Shown here piece by piece: positions 33,448 through 41,567 of a DNA stretch of 64,000 nucleotides. The notes under the pieces are model-generated. The model searched no databases. It was not told the origin of the DNA and was given only the letters and a program-made list of their open reading frames with translations. How positions within the stretch are numbered: the first letter of the stretch is position 1; each line of letters begins with the position of its first letter. A program made the translations under genes and the position numbers. Source of the stretch: Candidatus Lutibacillus vidarii (GTDB lineage Bacteria > Actinomycetota > Actinomycetes > Actinomycetales > Dermatophilaceae); contig JADKGA010000002.1 of the NCBI GenBank assembly GCA_016717165.1, forward strand, positions 62,001 to 126,000, given 5' to 3'.

Positions 33448-34857
33448 ATGGCTGACGCACCCCTGCGCGGACTGCTCACCGCGGACCCCTCGGTGGCGAC
33501 GGCGGGCGTGTCGCTGTTCGCCGACGCGTTGCGCGCCCAGGCCGTCCCGGTCACCGAGGTCGACTGGCGGCCGCCGCTGGCCGGCACCGAGGCCGCTCTT
33601 GCGCGGGTCCTGGCCGACCCGCGCCGCGAGGCCGCGAACGCCCTCGCCTTCGAACGGCTGACCACCGCGGGGTCGGACCTCGTCGACGTCCGTCCCGCGA
33701 GCGAGGTGCTGGGTCTGGAGAAGGGACAGTTCCTCCACGCCGGGCCGCCGCTGGAGTGGGACCGCGCGAGCGGGCCGATGAAGGGCGGGCTCATCGGGGC
33801 CATGCTCTTCGAGGGGCTGGCGCAGACACCGGAGGAGGCCGAGGCCGCGCTCGCCGCCGGGCGTGGGATCTCGCTGGAGCCGTGCCACCACCATGGCGCC
33901 GTCGGCCCGATGGCCGGGGTGGTCAGCCCGTCGATGTGGATGTTCGTCCTGCGCGACGAGGCGCACGACGGCACCGCCTACTGCTCGCTCAACGAGGGGC
34001 TCGGCAAGGTGCTGCGGTATGGCGCCTACGGACCTGAGGTCATCGAGCGGCTGCGGTGGATGACCGCCGTCCTCGGGCCCCTGCTGCAGCAGGCCGTCCG
34101 CGCCGCGGGGCCGGTCGACATCCGGGCGATCATCGCGCAGATGCTCCAGATGGGCGACGAGGGCCACAACCGCAACCGCGCGGGGACGCTGATGTTCCTC
34201 CGCGAGATCCTCCCCGCGCTCATCGCGGCGGACGCCCCGTCCAGCGATATCGCCGAGGCGGTGCGTTTCGTCGGGGCCAACGACCACTTCTTCCTCAACC
34301 TCGACATGCCGGCGTGCAAGCTCGCGACGCAGGCGGCGGCCGGCATACCTGGGTCGACGATGGTGACGACGATGGCGCGCAACGGGACCGACTTCGGGAT
34401 CCGCGTCTCGGGGACCGGCGACCAGTGGTTCACCGGTCCGGCGAACACGCCGGAGGGGCTTTTCCTCGGGTCCTTCGGGCCGGAGGACGCCAACCCCGAT
34501 ATCGGCGACTCGGCGATCACCGAGACTGGTGGCATCGGCGGCTTCGCGATGGCGGCGGCGCCGGCGATCGTCCGTTTCGTCGGTGGGGATGTGCCCTTTG
34601 CGCTGCGGACCACGGCGACGATGTACGAGATCACGCTCGGGGAGCACCCCGCCTTCCAGGTGCCGATCCTGGAGTTCCGGGGGACCCCGGCGGGCATCGA
34701 CGTCGTCAAGGTGGTCCGGACCGGGGTGCTCCCGCAGATCAACACCGGGATGGCGGGGGCGGTCGCCGGTGTCGGTCAGGTCGGGGCCGGGCTCGTCAAC
34801 CCGCCGGAGCAGTGCTTCACCTCAGCCGTCAAGGCCCTCGCCGCCACCTGTGGATAA
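33448..34857 (+). CDS. allG: DUF1116 protein, AllG-like (YlbE)
   Basis: 469 residues, one base after the allF stop (ATG 33448, GGAGAG upstream). Covers a full DUF1116 domain, with conserved stretches GPMKGGLIGAMLFEGLA, EPCHHHGAVGPMAGVVSPSM and MGDEGHNRNRAGT. It is the third component of the putative oxamate carbamoyltransferase. No carbamate kinase, needed to turn carbamoyl phosphate into ATP, is in the window. The last two residues and stop (Cys-Gly-TAA) are contributed by a DnaA-box sequence belonging to a palindromic element that also ends the convergent gene. Confidence 0.86.
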   Translation: MADAPLRGLLTADPSVATAGVSLFADALRAQAVPVTEVDWRPPLAGTEAALARVLADPRREAANALAFERLTTAGSDLVDVRPASEVLGLEKGQFLHAGPPLEWDRASGPMKGGLIGAMLFEGLAQTPEEAEAALAAGRGISLEPCHHHGAVGPMAGVVSPSMWMFVLRDEAHDGTAYCSLNEGLGKVLRYGAYGPEVIERLRWMTAVLGPLLQQAVRAAGPVDIRAIIAQMLQMGDEGHNRNRAGTLMFLREILPALIAADAPSSDIAEAVRFVGANDHFFLNLDMPACKLATQAAAGIPGSTMVTTMARNGTDFGIRVSGTGDQWFTGPANTPEGLFLGSFGPEDANPDIGDSAITETGGIGGFAMAAAPAIVRFVGGDVPFALRTTATMYEITLGEHPAFQVPILEFRGTPAGIDVVKVVRTGVLPQINTGMAGAVAGVGQVGAGLVNPPEQCFTSAVKALAATCG

Positions 34858-34919
34858 CCCGCAAAGACACACCTTTAGAACCGTTCTAAAGGTGTGTCTT
34901 TGCAGGGGGGTTATCCACA
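34849..34919. repeat. DnaA-box/hairpin element, copy 2 (bidirectional terminator)
   Basis: Same 20-bp inverted repeat as at 9832 (arms 34861-34880 and 34884-34903, loop CCG), here flanked on both sides by perfect DnaA boxes facing inward/outward: TGTGGATAA at 34849-34857 and TTATCCACA at 34911-34919. The boxes supply the stop codons of both convergent genes. It would terminate transcription from each side and could also bind DnaA. Confidence 0.82.
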
Positions 34920-35429
34920 GGTTGAGGTGCTGGCAGAGGAGGTCGCCGTCGCCGTCGGGGCGGCCACGGCGGTGAAGGCCTCACCGAGGACGACGTCGAC
35001 CACCGAGGTGTTCCGCTTGTCCAGGACGAGCACGGACTTCGGCACATAGGTCGCGACGAGCTTGGCGGCGTCGGCACCCTTGGCGCCATACCGGATCTCC
35101 GCCGTACCCGCGATGGTCTTCTTCAGCGGGTCGTTCGCGACCGTCGCGACGAGGAAGCCGATGCCCTTCAGCGTCGTGCTCGTCTTGCCGGCCAGCCCGT
35201 TGCGCTTCGTCGCGTTGAGGACGTTGATGGTGATCGTCGCGGGCCGCAGCCCCCCGACGGCCGCCGACGTGGTCGGACACGGAGTCCGCCCGCTCGTCTC
35301 GTCCTTCCAGTACGTCGAGAAGTAGTAGATCGCCGCGGCGAGCAGGGCCAGCAGCACGAGCAGAGTGATCGCTGTCCGACGTCGCTTCGAGGCCCGCCAG
35401 GACGGCTCGGCCGTTTCGGTATAGCTCAC
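34911..35429 (-). CDS. LytR_C-domain membrane-anchored protein
   Basis: 172 residues from GTG 35429, placed six bases after GAGGAGGA; GTG 35435 would abut the ribosome site. A positively charged start (SKRRRT) and one membrane helix (about 18-38) are followed by an extracytoplasmic LytR_C domain (TITINVLNATKRNGLAGKTS). Such small proteins accompany cell-wall polymer ligases of the LCP family, but alone their role is unknown. The C-terminus is a Thr/Ala/Ser-rich tail ending Thr-Cys-Gly, the last residues coming from the palindromic element. Confidence 0.82.
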   Translation of the reverse strand: MSYTETAEPSWRASKRRRTAITLLVLLALLAAAIYYFSTYWKDETSGRTPCPTTSAAVGGLRPATITINVLNATKRNGLAGKTSTTLKGIGFLVATVANDPLKKTIAGTAEIRYGAKGADAAKLVATYVPKSVLVLDKRNTSVVDVVLGEAFTAVAAPTATATSSASTSTCG

Positions 35430-35468
35430 GTCCACTCCTCCTCGCGCCGGCTGCGGCGGCCCTTGGGC

Positions 35469-35765
35469 CTAGTCAAGCACGAGGACGCGCGCGTGCAGCG
35501 TAGGCCGCTGCTGCAACGCCGCACGAAGTGCCCGATGCAGCCCGTCCTCGAGATACAGCTCGCCGCCCCACTGGACCACGTGCGCGAAGAGGTCGCCGTA
35601 GAAGGTCGAATCCTCGGAGAGCAGGTGCGCGAGGTCGAGGGTCCGCTTCGTGGTGATGAGATCCTGCAGGCGCACCTGCCGCGGCGGGACGTCGGCCCAG
35701 TCGCGCACGCGCTCGCGCCCATGGTCCGGGTACGGCCGTGACTCGCCGATCGCCTTGAAGATCAC
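35469..35765 (-). CDS. Small conserved actinobacterial protein (98 aa)
   Basis: 98 residues from GTG 35765, with a TAGACT box 6 nt upstream (leaderless). The sequence (RPYPDHG, PPRQVRLQDLITTKRTLDL, FYGDLFAHVVQW, YLEDGLHRALRAAL) is of a type I know to be widely conserved in actinobacteria beside LytR_C genes. Databases sometimes name it a VapB-family antitoxin, but there is no neighbouring PIN toxin gene here, so I do not adopt that name. The strong Trp/His/Asp content in EDGLHRAL resembles a ParB/Srx-like fold. Function unknown. Confidence 0.72.
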   Translation of the reverse strand: MIFKAIGESRPYPDHGRERVRDWADVPPRQVRLQDLITTKRTLDLAHLLSEDSTFYGDLFAHVVQWGGELYLEDGLHRALRAALQQRPTLHARVLVLD

Positions 35766-35829
35766 GCCCCGAGTCTAAGTGCGCAGGTGGTATGCCGGAT
35801 CAGCGGCTCGGCGTCGTAGGCTGCGATCC

Positions 35830-37434
35830 GTGACCGATGCAACCACCACACCCCCCGCCACGCCCAGCGTTCCCGGCGGCGGCGACCAGGCCCAGCTCGA
35901 CGCGATCCGGGCGGGTTATGCCTTCTCCGGCGCGGCGCTCGACTTCGGCGCCGCTGTCATCAACGGCCAGGCGGCCATGGATGCCCACGTCAAGATCCCC
36001 CTCGCCGTCTTCAACCGGCACGGCCTGGTCGCAGGCGCGACCGGCACCGGCAAGACCAAGACCTTGCAGCTCATGGCCGAGCAGCTCAGCGCCCAGGGCG
36101 TCCCGGTCTTCCTCGCCGACATGAAGGGCGACCTCTCCGGTATGGCGAGCCCGGGCGTCGCCAACGACCGGATCACCGCCCGGGCGAAGGACATCGGCGA
36201 GGACTGGGTGCCGACGGCATACCCCGCTGAGTTCTACTCCCTCGGCGGACAGGGGAAGGGCATCCCGATCCGGGCCGCGGTCTCCTCGTTCGGTCCCACC
36301 CTGCTCGCCAAGGTCCTCGGCCTCAACGACACCCAGGAGTCCAGCCTCGGCCTGGTCTTCCACTACGCCGACAGCAAGGGGCTGTGGCTCGACGACATCA
36401 AGGACCTGCGGGCGGTGGTCTCGCACCTGACCTCCGACGAGGGCAAGGAGGACCTCAAGACCCTCGGCGGGCTCTCCTCGGCGACGGCCGGAGTCATCCT
36501 CCGCGAGCTCATCACCTTCTCCGACCAGGGGGCCGACGCCTTCTTCGGGCTGCCTGAGTTCGACACGGCCGACCTGCTGCGCACCGCATCGGACGGGCGC
36601 GGGATGGTCTCGATCCTCGAGCTGCCCTCTGTCCAGGACCGCCCCCAGCTGTTCTCGACCTTCCTCATGTGGCTGCTCGCCGACCTCTTCCACGACCTGC
36701 CCGAGGTGGGCGACCTCGACAAGCCCAAGCTGGTCTTCTTCTTCGACGAGGCGCACCTGCTGTTCAGCGACGCGAGCAAGGACTTCCTCGATGCGATCCA
36801 GCAGACCGTGCGGCTCATCCGGTCCAAGGGCGTCGGGGTCTTCTTCGTCACCCAGTCCCCCAAGGACGTCCCGGCCGACGTGCTCGCCCAGCTCGGCAAC
36901 CGCGTCCAGCACGCGCTGCGGGCGTTCACCCCGGACGACGCGAAGGCGCTCAAGGCGGCCGTGTCGACCTACCCGAAGAGCGGCTACGACCTCACCGAGC
37001 TGCTCACCGCCCTCGGCACCGGCGAGGCCGTTATCACGGTTCTGTCCGAGCGTGGCGCGCCGACGCCCGTCGCGTGGACCCGGATGCGCGCCCCGCAGTC
37101 GCTCATGGGACCGTCCGCCGATGCGCTGCTCGACTCGACGGTGGCCGCGTCGCCGCTAGCCGGCAAGTACGCCACTGCGACCGACCGCGAGTCGGCCTTC
37201 GAGATGCTCGCTAGGGCGGACGCTGCTCAGGCGGCCGCAGCCCAACAGCAGCAGGCCGCCCCGCCGCAGGCGGCCGCGCCGGCCCCCCGGAGCCAGGCTG
37301 CGCCCCGTGAGGAGCCCGGTGTCATCGGTCAGGTCGTCAAGTCCAGCGCCTTCAAGTCGATGCTCCGCTCGGCTGGAACGGTCATCGGGCGCGAGATCAC
37401 CCGGTCGATCTTCGGCACCTCTCGGCGGCGATAG
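35830..37434 (+). CDS. HerA-like/DUF853 ATPase (YjgR family)
   Basis: 534 residues from GTG 35830; a TAGGCT box ends 7 nt before it. Contains Walker A GATGTGKT (69-76), Walker B KLVFFFDEAHLLF and a conserved C-terminal core of the HerA-FtsK class of P-loop ATPases. After the domain comes a Gln/Ala/Pro-rich linker and a basic helix (VKSSAFKSMLRSAGTVIGRE). These proteins are cytoplasmic, hexamer-forming ATPases with a presumed DNA-pumping role; the cellular function of the YjgR group is not established. A clear rho-independent terminator follows. Confidence 0.88.
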   Translation: MTDATTTPPATPSVPGGGDQAQLDAIRAGYAFSGAALDFGAAVINGQAAMDAHVKIPLAVFNRHGLVAGATGTGKTKTLQLMAEQLSAQGVPVFLADMKGDLSGMASPGVANDRITARAKDIGEDWVPTAYPAEFYSLGGQGKGIPIRAAVSSFGPTLLAKVLGLNDTQESSLGLVFHYADSKGLWLDDIKDLRAVVSHLTSDEGKEDLKTLGGLSSATAGVILRELITFSDQGADAFFGLPEFDTADLLRTASDGRGMVSILELPSVQDRPQLFSTFLMWLLADLFHDLPEVGDLDKPKLVFFFDEAHLLFSDASKDFLDAIQQTVRLIRSKGVGVFFVTQSPKDVPADVLAQLGNRVQHALRAFTPDDAKALKAAVSTYPKSGYDLTELLTALGTGEAVITVLSERGAPTPVAWTRMRAPQSLMGPSADALLDSTVAASPLAGKYATATDRESAFEMLARADAAQAAAAQQQQAAPPQAAAPAPRSQAAPREEPGVIGQVVKSSAFKSMLRSAGTVIGREITRSIFGTSRRR

Positions 37435-37458
37435 GTCGAATCGCCATATGAGAACGAC

Positions 37459-37499
37459 GAAGGCCGGCCCCCCTGGGGAGCCGGCCTTCGCCGATTTTT
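37459..37499 (+). terminator. Rho-independent terminator after HerA-like gene
   Basis: GAAGGCCGGC (37459-37468) pairs perfectly with GCCGGCCTTC (37480-37489), followed by a run of five T at 37494-37498. One of the few classical terminators in the window. Confidence 0.88.
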
Positions 37500-37569
37500 C
37501 GGATCACCTACCGGTCCAGGCGAGATCCGGTATGCCGATCCGGGATGTCGCGACCGCCGATCACCACGG

Positions 37570-39132
37570 TCAGGCCACCGAGCAGCTCTGCGCGCCGGCC
37601 TTGACATTGATTGCGCTGAACGCAGCCGCCACGGAGGAGCACTCGGCGCTGCCGACGCCGTAGAGGTCCTTGGCGGCGCGGATCGAGGCCTCCCGGGCCG
37701 CGGCGTAGTTGCTGCTCGAGGTCAGGTAGACCGAGAGCGCGCGGTACCAGACCCTCTCGGCCTTGAGGTGGCCGATACCGGTCACCGTCGAGGCGTTGCA
37801 GGTGGGGCTGTTGTACGAGACGCCGTTGATCGTCTTGGCACCCGAGCCCTCGGAGGCCAGGTAGTACCAGTGGTTCAGCGGGCCCGACGAGTAGTGGACA
37901 TTGAGCGACCCGACTGTCGAGCTCCAGCAGTCCGCGCTCTTGCCGTCCTTGCTCGGCCGGTCCATGTACCGCAGCGGAGTGCCATTGCCGTTGAGGTTGA
38001 TCATCTCGCCGATGAGGTAGTCGGGGGTGTCGACCGCGTTCCCGGCATACCACTCCACCGCGGTGCCAAAGATGTCGCTCGTCGCCTCGTTGAGCCCACC
38101 GGACTCACCGCTGTAGATCAGCCCCGCGGTGTTCTCGGTGACGCCGTGACTCATCTCGTGCCCGGCGACGTCGAGCTCGGTCAACGGGTGGAGGTTGCTC
38201 GCCCCGTCGCCATAGGTCATCTGGGTGCCATCCCAGAAGGCGTTGACATAGTTGCGGCCGTAGTGGACCCGCGAGCGGGCGCCGGTGCCGTTGTTCCAGA
38301 TCCCGGCCCGGCCGAGGGTGTTGAGGTAGTAGCTGTACGTCGTCTCGGCGCCGTAGTGGGCGTCGACGCCGGCCGAGGCGCGGTCGGAGACGGTGAAGCT
38401 GCCCCAGATGTCGTCGGCGTCGGTGAAGGTCGTGCCCGAGCCGTTCGTCCGGTTCCTCAGGTCCGTCGTGTAGTTGCCGATCGAGTCGCGCATCGTGTAC
38501 GCGCCGGCGCTGCCGGAGGTCCCGATCGAGACGGTACCGACGAAGATGCCCTTGCCGGTGCCGGTCTGGATGTCGTCCCAGCTGGCCAGGGTGGCACCGC
38601 TGGCGGCGTCGACGATCGTGTGCAGCCGCGACGGCGTCTGGTCGGCGCCGATGCCGGAGCGCACGGCGTCATAGGCCAGGCGCGGGCCGGAGGCAGTGAC
38701 GAAGACGACCAGCTCGGCCGCCGAACCGCCCGACTTGGCCAGCGCGGCTGCCGGAGCGACCTTGGCGACCGTGGAGGCGACGGCGACCTTGCCGCCGAGG
38801 TTCCACGAGACGTCGCGGCGGCCCGCCGCCGTGGTGTGCGTGACGAAGTCCCCACCGATGACCCGCAGTCCCGCAAAGGTCCGGGCGTAGCGAACATGCG
38901 TCGTGCCATTGGCGTCCTTGCTGACCGAGCGGACCACCAGCCGCTCGCTCGAGCCCAGGCCGAGTGCCAGAGCGACAGATCCGGCCCGCGCCTGCTCGGC
39001 GGCGACCGTTGCGGCCGCTGCCGCCGCCGACCCCGTCCGTGCGACGGGTGCCAACCCCTGGGCCATGCTCGGTGCGAGCGTAGCCGCGATGGTGCACGCC
39101 GCTGCGGCAGCCACCAACCTCGTTCGTTTCAC
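37570..39132 (-). CDS. Secreted thermolysin-family (M4) metalloprotease
   Basis: 520 residues from GTG 39132, six bases after AGGAGG. Signal peptide (VKRTRLVAAAAACTIAATLA), an N-terminal FTP/PepSY propeptide (to about residue 200) and a mature M4 protease with zinc-binding HEMSH (His325, Glu326, His329) and the third ligand in GLNEATSDIFG. It ends with the standard M4 C-terminal domain and no extra binding modules. It would be auto-processed outside the cell and hydrolyse proteins with a preference for hydrophobic P1' residues. An upstream in-frame extension was rejected as it precedes the signal peptide. Confidence 0.93.
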   Translation of the reverse strand: MKRTRLVAAAAACTIAATLAPSMAQGLAPVARTGSAAAAAATVAAEQARAGSVALALGLGSSERLVVRSVSKDANGTTHVRYARTFAGLRVIGGDFVTHTTAAGRRDVSWNLGGKVAVASTVAKVAPAAALAKSGGSAAELVVFVTASGPRLAYDAVRSGIGADQTPSRLHTIVDAASGATLASWDDIQTGTGKGIFVGTVSIGTSGSAGAYTMRDSIGNYTTDLRNRTNGSGTTFTDADDIWGSFTVSDRASAGVDAHYGAETTYSYYLNTLGRAGIWNNGTGARSRVHYGRNYVNAFWDGTQMTYGDGASNLHPLTELDVAGHEMSHGVTENTAGLIYSGESGGLNEATSDIFGTAVEWYAGNAVDTPDYLIGEMINLNGNGTPLRYMDRPSKDGKSADCWSSTVGSLNVHYSSGPLNHWYYLASEGSGAKTINGVSYNSPTCNASTVTGIGHLKAERVWYRALSVYLTSSSNYAAAREASIRAAKDLYGVGSAECSSVAAAFSAINVKAGAQSCSVA

Positions 39133-39307
39133 GAAACCTCCTGAGTGTGGGCCCTGGGTACGGGCTCCGACATGGCCCTCCCGAGTCGAGGACGGCCGGT
39201 GCGGACGATTCCCCGTCCCGGTGTTCACAGTCAAGAGGCAGCCGACGTTCCTGGCGAATTCGGGAGAAACCATTACCTTTCCGCGCAGGGCGCGCGGTCG
39301 AGCAGGG

Positions 39308-39400
39308 CGGTCAGCGGCCGGTCCGCCACCCGGTCAACGGCCGGGTCCACCGGCCGGTCAACGGCCGGTCCGCCACCCGGTCAACGGCCGGTCCGCCACC
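39308..39400. repeat. Tandem 23-bp repeat, four units
   Basis: Four head-to-tail copies of a 23-24 bp unit starting CGGTCAACGGCCGG, units at 39308, 39331 (variant, 24 bp), 39355 and 39378. The last copy encodes the C-terminal WRTGR-stop of the MmyB-like protein. Slippage would change only non-coding copies. Confidence 0.85.
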
Positions 39401-39983
39401 CGCCCTGTGCGTCGAGCTCGTCCTCGAGGTCGAGGTCGTCGCCCAGCTCGTCCCCCGGCCCCAGGTCGGCGAAATGGGAGATCACCGTGACATCGGGGTC
39501 GTCCGGACTGGTGAGGACGAGCTGGCGCAGGCTGATGACCTGCCCCCCGAGGCGCACCTGCTTGACCCCGCTGCGTCGCGGCGGGGGACTCTCCAGCGAG
39601 GACTGCGCCCACCATCTCGCCACCTCGGGAGTGCCGTCGAGGATCCGCGCGAGCAGCCGCTCGAAGCCGGGGTCGCCCGGGAACCGGGCGTGGTGGGTGC
39701 GGAAGTGCCGCAGCTGGGCCCGCACCTCGCCCGGCCAGTCGACGAAGAGCTCGCGCGCCCGCGGGTCGCGGCAGTAGAACCACAGCAGGTTCCGCTGCTC
39801 CCGGGCGACCCGGCTCCACGGCGCGAAGATCCGTTCCGCTGAGGGGTTGGCGTGCAGGATGTCCCAGCGCGCGCCGACGACATAGGTCGGGTTCGGCTCG
39901 AGCGTCGCGACGAGCTCGGCCAGGTCCTCCGGAAGGTCCTCACGGCGCCACCGGGCGCCGGGTGTGGGGGAGGGGGCCGTCAT
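39381..39983 (-). CDS. MmyB-like ligand-binding domain protein lacking its HTH
   Basis: About 200 residues from ATG 39983 (GGAAGG nine bases upstream; ATG 39992 possible). The sequence (PNPTYVVGARWDILHANPSA, LLWFYCRDPRARELF, HFRTHHARFPGDPGF) is the MmyB-like PAS-related ligand-binding domain that normally follows an Xre helix-turn-helix in actinobacterial regulators. Here the DNA-binding domain is missing and no sign of it is found in the 70 bp upstream. It may be a truncated regulator or a genuine stand-alone sensor. The acidic C-terminus ends inside a tandem repeat. Confidence 0.78.
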   Translation of the reverse strand: MTAPSPTPGARWRREDLPEDLAELVATLEPNPTYVVGARWDILHANPSAERIFAPWSRVAREQRNLLWFYCRDPRARELFVDWPGEVRAQLRHFRTHHARFPGDPGFERLLARILDGTPEVARWWAQSSLESPPPRRSGVKQVRLGGQVISLRQLVLTSPDDPDVTVISHFADLGPGDELGDDLDLEDELDAQGGWRTGR

Positions 39984-40053
39984 ACCGGCCATCCTTCCAC
40001 TGGCCTGCGGCCCGACGGTATGCCGGTCAGCCGACCCCAGTCCGGTATGCCGG

Positions 40054-41517
40054 TCAGGCGGCCGACTCCTGACGGCGCACCCGGCCCGCGCACAGCAGGT
40101 AGTAGCCGGCGAAGCCGACGACGATGGCGACGAGGACGCCGAGGTTCGCGTACGCCCAGCCGCCCTCACGGCCGCCCAGGCCGATCGGGTCGAGGAGGTA
40201 GCCGAGCCAGCCGAAGCCCTCGGTCGCATTGGTCACCAGGCCCCAGCCGAGGAAGGTGCCGACGAGGACGAGGGCGATCGAGACCCAGTTGACCGAGCCG
40301 TACCGGCCGCGGGGGTCGTAGAGGGCGGTCTCGTCATACGCCTGGTGGCGCAGCGCGAGGTCGGCGAGGAAGACGCCGCACCAGGCGGCGACCGGGACGC
40401 CGACGACGATGAGGAAGGCCATGAAGGTCCACAGGAAGTTCTCGGCGATCCACACGACGTAGACCGTGCCGAGGATGCAGATCACGCCGTCGAGCCCCGC
40501 AGCACTCCACCGGGGGATCTTCAGCCCGAGGGTGAGCAGGGTCAGGCCGGAGGAGTAGATGTCGAGGACGGCCCCGCCGACCAGGCCGAGGATCGCGACG
40601 ATGGCGAACGGGATGAGGTACCACGTCGGCAGGATCGTCGTCAGCGCCCCGATCGGGTCGCTGCCGATCTTCGCGGACAGGTCGGGGTCCGAGGCCGCCA
40701 GCGGCACGCCGAAGAGGACGAGCAGGATCGGGGCGACGCTGGCGCCGAAGGTCGTCCACCCGACCACGCCGGCGCCCGACGCCGAGCGCGGCAGGTAGCG
40801 GGAGTAGTCGGCGGCCGAGTTGACCCAGCCGAGGCCGAAGGCGGTGATGCCGAGGACGAGGGCGCCGAGGACGCCCTGCAACGACCCGCTCGGAACCGCC
40901 GAGACCGCCGACCACGAGATGTGGTCCCACGTCAGCACCACATAGCCGACGGTCAGGACGACGGTGGCATAGGTGATCCACGTCTGGACCTTCATGATGA
41001 CGTCGAAGCCGAGCATCCCGGCCGCCATGACGATGGCGATGACGACGAGGAAGGCGACGATCTTCAGCCCGTCGCCCGACCCCCAGCCGAGCCGCGCGGC
41101 GACGGTGGCCACTGCCAGGGTCGCCAGCGCGACGAGGATGATCTCCCAGCCGACGAGGAGGATGTAGGACAGCGCCGTCGGCAGGGCCCCCCCGCGGACC
41201 CCGAACGAGGACCGGGTGAGGATCATCGTCGGCGCCGAGCCGCGCTTGCCGGCCAACGAGGCGAAGCCGACGAGGAGGAAGGACAGGACGGTCCCGATCA
41301 GACCGGCGACGAGAGCCTGGACGGCCGAGATCCCGAACCCGAGGAAGTACGCGCCATAGCTGAGCCCGAAGACCGAGACGTTCGCGGCGCACCACGGCCA
41401 GAAGAGGTCCTTCGGTGAACCCTTGCGCTCGGCCTCGGTGATGACATTGATCCCGTTGGTCTCGAGGGTGAACCCGCCCGCTTGGGTGGGGGGCGAGGCG
41501 GGGGTGGTGGTCGACAT
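40054..41517 (-). CDS. NCS1-family purine/cytosine permease
   Basis: 487 residues, start ATG 41517 after AAGGAG. Twelve predicted membrane helices and the family sequences FWPWCAANVSVFGLSYGAYF at the N-terminus and TRSSFGVRGGALPTALSYIL in helices 2-3, placing it with CodB/PurP-like nucleobase:cation symporters-1. It imports cytosine, allantoin, hydantoin or a related base; substrate cannot be fixed. It lies next to a purine-nucleoside phosphorylase gene on the same strand, 50 bp apart, suggesting a base/nucleoside salvage pair. Confidence 0.9.
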   Translation of the reverse strand: MSTTTPASPPTQAGGFTLETNGINVITEAERKGSPKDLFWPWCAANVSVFGLSYGAYFLGFGISAVQALVAGLIGTVLSFLLVGFASLAGKRGSAPTMILTRSSFGVRGGALPTALSYILLVGWEIILVALATLAVATVAARLGWGSGDGLKIVAFLVVIAIVMAAGMLGFDVIMKVQTWITYATVVLTVGYVVLTWDHISWSAVSAVPSGSLQGVLGALVLGITAFGLGWVNSAADYSRYLPRSASGAGVVGWTTFGASVAPILLVLFGVPLAASDPDLSAKIGSDPIGALTTILPTWYLIPFAIVAILGLVGGAVLDIYSSGLTLLTLGLKIPRWSAAGLDGVICILGTVYVVWIAENFLWTFMAFLIVVGVPVAAWCGVFLADLALRHQAYDETALYDPRGRYGSVNWVSIALVLVGTFLGWGLVTNATEGFGWLGYLLDPIGLGGREGGWAYANLGVLVAIVVGFAGYYLLCAGRVRRQESAA

Positions 41518-41567
41518 TCGCGCTCCTTGGTCGGCGACGGGTCGGTGCGGTAGACGAGGGATGACGC

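Noticed and set aside
31908..33974. 688-codon minus-strand frame opposite allF/allG
   Set aside because: Compositional shadow; the plus-strand proteins have conserved family motifs.
35469..35765. VapB antitoxin of a toxin-antitoxin pair
   Set aside because: No PIN-domain or other toxin gene in the neighbourhood; the name is a database habit for this family.
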